From Alphaproteobacteria bacterium (GTDB taxonomy: Bacteria; Pseudomonadota; Alphaproteobacteria; Rhizobiales; Hyphomicrobiaceae), in the NCBI GenBank assembly GCA_022600345.1, contig JAHZKP010000099.1, positions 1 to 64,000 of the forward strand: a DNA stretch of 64,000 bases. The letters run 5' to 3'. Each line of letters opens with the position of its first letter. Within the stretch, counting starts at the first letter, position 1. Below are positions 57,716-64,000 of the stretch, one piece after another. The notes beneath the pieces were generated by a model. That model had not been told where the DNA came from. It saw only the letters and a program-made list of their open reading frames with translations, and did no database searches. Position numbers and translations under genes: made by a program.

Positions 57716-59043
57716 TGACCGATAGCCACACTGACAGCCGAACCCCGTCGATCCCCGAGTTCGAAAGCCTGTTTATCAATAACTACGCGCTCGATCGCGT
57801 GGACGCTTATCTGAAACGGTTTAATCCCATCAAAACGATGGGGATGCAACGGATGGAAATCCGACATTCTGCCATCTTGGGGTGGCTTCTCGATCCCCAG
57901 GAATCACATGGGCTCGGAGATCAGTTCTTAAAGTCATTCCTTGCCGCTGCCATGCGTGATGAAAGCGGCGAAGACTTGAGCATGATAGCGCTCGAAATTT
58001 CTCAAAGCGACTTAATGGACGCCGAGGTTCGACGCGAATGGCGCAACATCGACTTGCTGGTCTTGAGCCGCGCAAATGGCTGGGTTTTCGTAATTGAAAA
58101 CAAATTCCAGAGCAGACAACACAGCAATCAACTTGCCCGATACCTGGATATTATTCAGGGGATATTTAAGGCGAAACAGGGAGATAAGCACGTTGACCTA
58201 AAACCCCACGGAATATTCTTGAGTTTACTGGATGAGGAACCGGAGGACCCACGTTATGCCCGAATACGATATCAGGAAATGCGAGAAATTCTACGGAGCG
58301 TCGTAAGCAACCAGGTGCGGCCACTTGCAACCGAGGTGAAGACATTCATTGAACATTATTTGGAAGTGATTGAGGAAGAATCTGGAATGGATGATGAAAA
58401 AAATAAAGCGATAAAACTGGCACGCCAACTATATCGCGACCACAAAAAAGTTTTGGACTTTGTGGTGGAACACGGCACTGGGAACGATTTTACTTTCGCC
58501 TGTGACGCAATATTTGGCGAACAATTGAAAGTCTATAGTCCCGTGCACATTGCGGGCGAAACATTCATCTACAATAGTGCGTCTTCATCATACGTAAGTT
58601 TTTTACCAAAAAGCTGGTTCGATGCGTTTGGCGGCGATAAATACTGGTGGCACGGCTGCGACAATTGGTGGGCCGGATTTCCTGTAATTTGCTGGCTTCA
58701 ATTGATTCCCCAGAACGACAAAAACCTTGCTCAACTTCGCCTTTATGCAGAGGTTGGTCCTTTGGTGGAGTACGAATTGAGAAAAGCACTAATCGAAGCG
58801 ATCCAAGAAACAGCAGCGTCTAAAGATCTGCAAAAAGTATCATTCCAAAAAACCGCCACCAACGAAGGGAAAAAGTTCTCGAAATTCCTTACCGATAACA
58901 GTATATCAATAGACGACATGAATAACTCAGAGGAAATTGCTGCAAAAATGGAAATTTTATTGAATAGATTCCAGCCGACTTTTGATGCTCTTGCCCAACC
59001 CCTTAGTCAGTTCATCGAATACGGCAAGAAAGAAGCACTATGA
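57715..59043 (+). CDS. PD-(D/E)XK superfamily nuclease
   Basis: A 442-residue protein. The N-terminal part holds MEIRHSAILGWLLDPQESHG with GDQFLKSFLAA. The nuclease core is VRREWRNIDLLVLSRANGWV with VFVIENKFQSRQHSNQLARY, giving D, E-x-K in DLLV...ENK. About 300 more residues may form a target-binding domain (YWWHGCDNWWAGFPVICWLQ). This arrangement matches a PD-(D/E)XK family of restriction-like proteins. Its ATG overlaps the methyltransferase stop (TAATG), so the two are made together. Confidence 0.8.
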   Translation: MTDSHTDSRTPSIPEFESLFINNYALDRVDAYLKRFNPIKTMGMQRMEIRHSAILGWLLDPQESHGLGDQFLKSFLAAAMRDESGEDLSMIALEISQSDLMDAEVRREWRNIDLLVLSRANGWVFVIENKFQSRQHSNQLARYLDIIQGIFKAKQGDKHVDLKPHGIFLSLLDEEPEDPRYARIRYQEMREILRSVVSNQVRPLATEVKTFIEHYLEVIEEESGMDDEKNKAIKLARQLYRDHKKVLDFVVEHGTGNDFTFACDAIFGEQLKVYSPVHIAGETFIYNSASSSYVSFLPKSWFDAFGGDKYWWHGCDNWWAGFPVICWLQLIPQNDKNLAQLRLYAEVGPLVEYELRKALIEAIQETAASKDLQKVSFQKTATNEGKKFSKFLTDNSISIDDMNNSEEIAAKMEILLNRFQPTFDALAQPLSQFIEYGKKEAL

Positions 59044-61112
59044 ACCGCGAAAAATCCGTCCCCTCTGTCTCCGTCACCTATGCCCAGAACGGAAGCTCAA
59101 CCAAGTCAAACGAACATGGCATGCGGCCGATGCAGGAGCGCGCCTATGAGCGCCGGGGTGAACCATACCTTTTGATCAAATCGCCCCCAGCCTCAGGTAA
59201 GAGCCGCGCGCTCATGTTCATCGCGCTCGACAAGCTGCACAACCAAGGCCTCAAACAGGCGATCATTGTAGTGCCGGAAAAGTCAATTGGCTCAAGCTTC
59301 GCCGATGAGCCGCTCTCCAAGTTCGGCTTTTGGGCCGATTGGACGGTTCAGCCGAAGTGGAACTTGTGCAACGCCCCAGGCGATGACAACGGCGGCAAAG
59401 TCAATTCAGTTGGCGCATTCTTGCAGAGCGATGAGCGTATTTTGGTTTGCACACATGCGACGTTCCGATTCGCCGTCGATAAGTTCGGCGTGGAAGCCTT
59501 TGATGAGCGCCTGATTGCCGTCGATGAGTTCCACCACGTGTCGGCAAATCCCGACAACAAGCTTGGCGCGCATCTGGGCGAATTGATCGCTCGCGACAAG
59601 GTCCACATCGTCGCAATGACCGGTTCGTATTTCCGGGGTGATGCAGAGCCAGTCCTGATGCCAGGCGATGAGGCAAAGTTCGATACCGTTACCTACACCT
59701 ATTACGAGCAGCTCAACGGCTACAAATATCTAAAACAGCTCGATATCGGCTACTTCTTTTATTCCGAGGCCTACTCCGATGACATCCTCAAGGTGCTCGA
59801 TCCAAACGAGAAAACGATCATCCATATTCCATCGGTCAACTCACGTGAGAGCACGAAGGACAAAATCCGTGAAGTCGAACACATCATTGAGGAACTAGGC
59901 GAGTGGCAAGGCGCTGATCCCGCCACCGGTTTTCAGTTGGTGAAAACTGCCGACGGTCGTGAGCTTCGTATCGCTGATTTGGTCGATGACGATGCGACGA
60001 AAAGAGACAAAGTGTCAGCAGCACTCAAAGACCCGGCGCAAAAGAATAACCGCGATCACGTAGACATCATCATCGCGCTCGGTATGGCGAAAGAGGGCTT
60101 CGATTGGATCTGGTGCGAACACGCCCTGACGGTTGGCTACCGCTCCAGCCTCACCGAAATCGTGCAAATCATTGGCCGCGCAACGCGCGATGCCGAAGGT
60201 AAAACGCGCGCCCGTTTCACCAACCTGATCGCGGAACCGGATGCCTCCGAACAAGCCGTGACGGAAGCCGTGAACGACACACTGAAGGCAATCGCCGCCA
60301 GCCTTCTTATGGAGCAAGTTTTGGCTCCCCGCTTTAACTTCAAGCCGAAATACGACGCAACGAGCAATCCGACCGACGGCTTCGACTACGGCGAAGGCGG
60401 CTATGATCCGAAAAAAGAAAACGTTGGTTTCAATGACAAAACCGGCCAGTTCGAAATTGAAATTAAAGGGCTTGCCGAACCCAAGAGCAAGGAAGCCCAA
60501 CGAATTTGCGGAAAAGATCTCAATGAGGTGATTGCCGCGTTTGTCCAGGATAAGACCACGCTGGAAAAGGGGTTGTTCGACGGCGAGCATGTTGGCGGAG
60601 AAACCTTGCCTCAAGATTTGACCCAGGTCCGGATGGGTAAGATCATTAAAGATCGATATCCCGAGCTTGACGACGAAGAACAGGAGGTGGTCCGCCAGCA
60701 CGCCATAGCGGCCTTGAACCTGACGCAAAAGGCCAAGCAGATTGCGGTTGAAGGCGGCGATGACCCAAAAAGCGCAAATACGGCATTGATTGACGGTGTT
60801 CGAAAATTCGCCATGGACGTGCGAGACCTCGACATTGACTTGATCGATCAAATCAATCCGTTCGGCAATGCCTACGCCATCCTTGCTAGCACGATGAACG
60901 AGGAAAGCCTGAAGCAGGTTGCAGCCATCATCTCCGGCAAGCGGGTAAACTTATCGCTTGAAGAGGCCAGAGACCTGGCAAAACGCGCATTGAAATTCAA
61001 ACAAGAGCGTGGCCGGCTACCATCGATCACATCGGCTGATGCCTGGGAGAAGCGCATGGCCGAGGGTGTCGCATATTTGGCCCGCATGAAGGCAGAGGCA
61101 GCCAATGACTAA
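59040..61112 (+). CDS. DEAD/DEAH-like helicase
   Basis: A 690-residue SF2 helicase. Motif I is LLIKSPPASGKSRALM; motif II is AVDEFHH; motif III is VAMTGSYFRG. The second RecA-like domain includes TIIHIPSVNSRES and motif VI IVQIIGRATRD. The C-terminal 230 residues are helical (EEQEVVRQHAIAALNLTQKA). It overlaps the nuclease by 4 bases. In restriction systems such helicases move along DNA to find or cut unmodified phage DNA. Confidence 0.85.
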   Translation: MNREKSVPSVSVTYAQNGSSTKSNEHGMRPMQERAYERRGEPYLLIKSPPASGKSRALMFIALDKLHNQGLKQAIIVVPEKSIGSSFADEPLSKFGFWADWTVQPKWNLCNAPGDDNGGKVNSVGAFLQSDERILVCTHATFRFAVDKFGVEAFDERLIAVDEFHHVSANPDNKLGAHLGELIARDKVHIVAMTGSYFRGDAEPVLMPGDEAKFDTVTYTYYEQLNGYKYLKQLDIGYFFYSEAYSDDILKVLDPNEKTIIHIPSVNSRESTKDKIREVEHIIEELGEWQGADPATGFQLVKTADGRELRIADLVDDDATKRDKVSAALKDPAQKNNRDHVDIIIALGMAKEGFDWIWCEHALTVGYRSSLTEIVQIIGRATRDAEGKTRARFTNLIAEPDASEQAVTEAVNDTLKAIAASLLMEQVLAPRFNFKPKYDATSNPTDGFDYGEGGYDPKKENVGFNDKTGQFEIEIKGLAEPKSKEAQRICGKDLNEVIAAFVQDKTTLEKGLFDGEHVGGETLPQDLTQVRMGKIIKDRYPELDDEEQEVVRQHAIAALNLTQKAKQIAVEGGDDPKSANTALIDGVRKFAMDVRDLDIDLIDQINPFGNAYAILASTMNEESLKQVAAIISGKRVNLSLEEARDLAKRALKFKQERGRLPSITSADAWEKRMAEGVAYLARMKAEAAND

Positions 61113-62316
61113 GGAGTTCACAACACAAGACGATGAACTGTTGGCCGAATTGGGCGTCGACGTCGAAGCGAAGAAAACGACCGACCGCACACCCCGCGAG
61201 GAACGGATCATCGCCGGTTTCGAGGATATTCAACGCTTCGTCGAAGAGCATGAGCGCCCACCGCGGCATGGCGAGGATCGCGACATTTTCGAGCGGCTGT
61301 ATGCCGTGCGCCTGGATCGACTGCGCGAGCAGGAGGATTGTCGCGCACTATTAGCCGAATTCGACCATCAGGAACTGTTGGCCGGTGCTGTGAGCAGCGA
61401 TGGTGACCTAGCCGACAACCTCGATGACGATGCGTTACTCGCAAAGCTTGGCGTTGAGGCAAATGCTCCAAACATCGCTGAACTACGCCACGTCAGATCC
61501 AGCAGCGAGAAACGAGCGGCCGAGGAAATCGCCAACCGCGACCAATGCGAGGATTTTGAGCAATTTAAGCCACTCTTCGAGAAAGCGAAGCGGGAACTCG
61601 AAACAGAAGTTCGGACGGCCAAGGTCATTCGCAAAGATGCCGGATTTCTCAAGACAGACATCAAGCAAGGTCAATTCTTCATCCTCGGCGGGCAGACGCT
61701 GTACGTGGCTGACGTCGGCGAACAGATCAAGGCTCCGAATGGAGAGATGGATGCACGCCTCAGAGTGATCTATTCCAACGGAACGGAAAGTAACTTGCTT
61801 CTCCGCTCTCTCACACGGGCGATCTATAAGGACGAAACAAGTCGCGCAATCACGGAACCGAACCTTGGCCCTCTCTTTGGCGAAGATGTCGATGAAGACG
61901 ACCAGACCACCGGAACCATCTATGTTCTCAGAAGCAAATCCGACCACCCGACGATTTCTGAGAACCGTGACGTGATCCACAAGATCGGCGTGACTGGCGG
62001 CGACGTCAAAATTCGAATCAGCAATGCAAAAACCGATCCGACATACCTCTTTGCAGATGTAGACGTCGTGCAGACCTACACGCTCGCGAACATCAATCGC
62101 TCACGACTGGAAAACCTGCTTCATCGGGTTTTCTCTCCGGCTCGCCTGCAAATCGACATTCCTGACCGATTTGGTCGGTCAGTCAAACCGAAAGAATGGT
62201 TCTTGGTCCCACTACACGTGATCGACGAAGCTGTGAAACGCATCAAGGATCGCAGCATCACCGATTACACTTACGATCCATCATCCGCCCAACTCAAAAA
62301 GACTTCTGACAAGTGA
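61105..62316 (+). CDS. GIY-YIG family protein (T5orf172/MUG113-like)
   Basis: A 403-residue protein. The first 250 residues are mostly helical and acidic with two alike LLAELGVD/LLAKLGVE repeats. The C-terminal nuclease region has GTIYVLRSKSDHP (GIY-like), VIHKIGVTGGDVKIRISNAK (Gly-Ile region with R) and LENLLHRVFSPARL. This resembles the T5orf172/MUG113 branch of the GIY-YIG superfamily. It overlaps the helicase by 8 bases and is surely part of the same operon. A nicking or cutting role is likely. Confidence 0.75.
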   Translation: MTKEFTTQDDELLAELGVDVEAKKTTDRTPREERIIAGFEDIQRFVEEHERPPRHGEDRDIFERLYAVRLDRLREQEDCRALLAEFDHQELLAGAVSSDGDLADNLDDDALLAKLGVEANAPNIAELRHVRSSSEKRAAEEIANRDQCEDFEQFKPLFEKAKRELETEVRTAKVIRKDAGFLKTDIKQGQFFILGGQTLYVADVGEQIKAPNGEMDARLRVIYSNGTESNLLLRSLTRAIYKDETSRAITEPNLGPLFGEDVDEDDQTTGTIYVLRSKSDHPTISENRDVIHKIGVTGGDVKIRISNAKTDPTYLFADVDVVQTYTLANINRSRLENLLHRVFSPARLQIDIPDRFGRSVKPKEWFLVPLHVIDEAVKRIKDRSITDYTYDPSSAQLKKTSDK

Positions 62317-62325
62317 CGGACAAGG

Positions 62326-62733
62326 ATGCCTCAGCAAACATTCAAGGCAGTAACACTCCGTCCTTGTTGGGCGCACGCCGTAATCCACCTCGGCAAAGAC
62401 ATCGAGAACCGCTCTTGGGCACCTAAGTATCGTGGCCCCCTTCTCATCCACGCAGGCAAAAACTTTAAGGTTCAGGACTACCAAAGGATCTGCCAGTTCG
62501 CTGAAGAAGCCGGCAACCAGCCACCGTCGCGAGATGACATTCTTGTTGGCGGCATTATCGGCATTGTCGACTTCTGCGATGTTGTGGAGAAGAGCAAGAG
62601 CAGCTGGTTCAGCGGACCATTGGGCTGGGTCTTCAACAACGCACGACCGCTGCCATTTCTACCGATGAACGGACGGCTAAGTCTGTTCGGCGTCACGCCC
62701 TCCACAGCTTGGTGCCAAGAAGCGAATCTCTGA
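62326..62733 (+). CDS. ASCH domain protein
   Basis: A 135-residue protein with the ASCH pattern: AVTLRPCWAHAVIHLGKDIE, RSWAPKYRGPLLIHAGK, GGIIGIVDFCDVVE and WVFNNARPLPF. ASCH folds (PUA-like) bind RNA or modified nucleobases; some hydrolyse modified cytidine. Here it may sense or process modified nucleic acid in the restriction-like cluster. It starts 9 bases after the GIY-YIG stop and is probably co-transcribed. Confidence 0.75.
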   Translation: MPQQTFKAVTLRPCWAHAVIHLGKDIENRSWAPKYRGPLLIHAGKNFKVQDYQRICQFAEEAGNQPPSRDDILVGGIIGIVDFCDVVEKSKSSWFSGPLGWVFNNARPLPFLPMNGRLSLFGVTPSTAWCQEANL

Positions 62734-63094
62734 GCTTGCGCTGGCGTTCAAGTGACAAGGCTGCAACATGCGGAGGTGTTTCTAGTTATGGCTAGACCCT
62801 TCTAAGTGGCAGCGGTACATCCCTTCACCGCTATCCTGTGAATCCAATCTTTGCCGACAACCAAATATTATCTTGTCGTTGACCGAGCGGAACGCGCTCT
62901 ATTGAACCGACCGGCTGCCGCATCTCGGCACTGTGGGCTTTGATCGCTGCCGGACCGCCACCGAAGAAACGATTTTGAGACAAGCACCCAACTGCATCAA
63001 GAAGACACAGGGGTTTTGTCTAAACAGCAAATCACTTTAGAAACAGACCGGGCGTAACCTTTCCTACGCCGTGCAATTCAGGTAGCATAAGAGC
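62734..63094. other. Intergenic region
   Basis: About 360 bases with no supported gene on either strand. No clear terminator follows the ASCH gene. The stretch just before 63095 should hold the promoter of the DUF488 gene. Confidence 0.3.
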
Positions 63095-64000
63095 ATGGGC
63101 ACAAAAGTATTTCTTTATCGGAGACAGAAGCAGCTTCTGGCTTTGCTTGAAGCCTTGGGCGGCTCTACGTCAAAGATCGATTTTCAAAAGTATTTATTTC
63201 TCTACAACGCAGGTTTCTGCGAGACACCCGCATTTGAGTTTGTCCCCTACCGCTTTGGCTGCTTCTCCTTTCAATCTTATGCTGACCGACGCAAGCTTAC
63301 TGAAATGGGCATCTTGCTCGATAATAATAGCTGGGAACTTGCTGCTCACCAGAACTCATTCCTGGATCTGTTACCAACTGATGAGGCTAGCTGTATTCAG
63401 TCATTTGCCGCAGCACATCGGCAGCTTGCTGGCGACGACCTTGTTCGTCATGTCTACCGAACCCATCCATACTATGCGACCAGAAGCGAAATCGCCTCGA
63501 AACTCATGAACGCGCGCGATCTCAAGCGTATCGAGCACGCGCGTGCGAGGGACGACAACCGTGCGCTTTTCACGATTGGCTACGAGGGCGGTTCATTTGA
63601 AAACTACCTCAACCGCCTGCTCCGCAACAATGTTCGGCTGTTAGTTGATGTGCGGAAAAACCCGCTGAGTCGAAAATACGGGTTTTCAAAACGCACCCTG
63701 TCGGACACCGTAGAAAAGCTCAGCATGACTTATATTCACTTGCCCGAACTCGGCATTGTTTCCGACAAACGTCGCGCGCTCAATACGCATGAAGATTACC
63801 ATGCTTTGTTTGATGAGTATGAAGCAACAGTCTTGCCAGACAACACCGCTGCGCTCGACTACATATCGAAGCTTGTCGACGAATATGGACGTGTTGCCCT
63901 CACCTGCTTCGAGGCAGAATCGTGTATGTGTCATCGTGGCAGAGTCGCTAGCGCGTTAGCGCAGCGTGCCGACTGGAAACACGAAATAATTCATATTTGA
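63095..64000 (+). CDS. DUF488 protein with N-terminal Panacea-like domain
   Basis: A 301-residue protein that ends exactly at the last base of the window. Residues 1-110 resemble the Panacea/DUF4065 fold: KIDFQKYLFLYNAGF, FEFVPYRFGCFSFQSYADRR. Residues 160-301 match DUF488: FTIGYEGGSFENYLNRLL, RLLVDVRKNPLSRKYGFSKR, YIHLPELGIVSDKRRALN and a cysteine-histidine end CFEAESCMCHRGRVA. DUF488 proteins are often found in defence islands and near modification systems; function unknown. It may belong functionally to the preceding methyltransferase cluster. Confidence 0.8.
   Translation: MGTKVFLYRRQKQLLALLEALGGSTSKIDFQKYLFLYNAGFCETPAFEFVPYRFGCFSFQSYADRRKLTEMGILLDNNSWELAAHQNSFLDLLPTDEASCIQSFAAAHRQLAGDDLVRHVYRTHPYYATRSEIASKLMNARDLKRIEHARARDDNRALFTIGYEGGSFENYLNRLLRNNVRLLVDVRKNPLSRKYGFSKRTLSDTVEKLSMTYIHLPELGIVSDKRRALNTHEDYHALFDEYEATVLPDNTAALDYISKLVDEYGRVALTCFEAESCMCHRGRVASALAQRADWKHEIIHI

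Noticed and set aside
60015-60851. 278-residue open frame opposite the helicase gene
   Set aside because: The helicase has clear motifs on the other strand in an overlapping operon; the antisense frame is Phe/Val-rich shadow.
1-64000. CRISPR array
   Set aside because: No regular repeat-spacer pattern was seen; the only regular array is the iteron set, whose 16-base units and 22-30 base period do not fit CRISPR.

Overview
The window looks like accessory DNA of an alphaproteobacterium. The main clues are the RepA (RPA family) initiator with an iteron origin, a DUF3768 protein, IS66 and IS3-family (IS407-like) remnants, and the general codon style. These are family-level inferences from reading the sequence; no search was run. 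Almost nothing here is housekeeping: at least two mobile units lie side by side, both loaded with defence and conflict genes.

Left unit, about 1 to 30,030. A partial IS66 element cuts the end of a long leftward operon (about 8.1 to 0.6 kb). The operon encodes a ubiquitin-like protein, an E2-like protein, a JAB/JAMM protease and an E1-like protein, in the order of the bacterial ISG15-like (Bil) defence operons. It continues without a break into a VirD4/HerA-like ATPase, a replication-relaxation protein and several small membrane or coiled-coil proteins. Next come a PadR regulator, a rightward set of small plasmid-type genes (one broken at two G7 tracts), an IS3 remnant, two membrane proteins and a 2,430-residue SpvB/FG-GAP/RHS protein. 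After that there is an AbrB-like protein, a two-gene CBASS (CD-NTase plus Cap15-like effector), a DinJ/YafQ toxin-antitoxin pair, a second ATPase plus replication-relaxation pair, and a CHC2-type primase-like protein. The unit ends in a roughly 1 kb non-coding stretch with an unexplained long inverted repeat, followed by an ADP-ribosyltransferase-like gene.

Right unit, about 30,030 to the window end. It begins with the 3' half of a tRNA-Arg(CCT) gene beside a tyrosine integrase, the classic sign of an integrated element. It then carries a one-gene PARIS-like ATPase/TOPRIM fusion, ParA and ParG-like partition proteins, RepA with about ten iterons and a DnaA box, an M23 peptidase and an HNH protein. 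A tightly overlapping module follows: HTH protein, HUH Rep-like endonuclease, candidate ssDNA-binding protein, AAA ATPase and FtsK/HerA translocase. Next are a TIR-SEL1 protein, a CAP12-like TIR protein facing an HNH protein, and MobC plus a MOB-P relaxase downstream of a likely oriT. The unit ends with a co-oriented set: MmeI-like DNA methyltransferase (frameshifted), PD-(D/E)XK nuclease, DEAD-like helicase, GIY-YIG protein, ASCH protein and a DUF488 protein.

The right unit is best read as an integrative, mobilisable, plasmid-derived element that could both integrate and replicate. The strongest candidates for undescribed biology are the ubiquitin-like operon joined to DNA-transfer ATPase genes, the methyltransferase-nuclease-helicase-GIY-YIG-ASCH cluster, and the HUH Rep/SSB/FtsK module.
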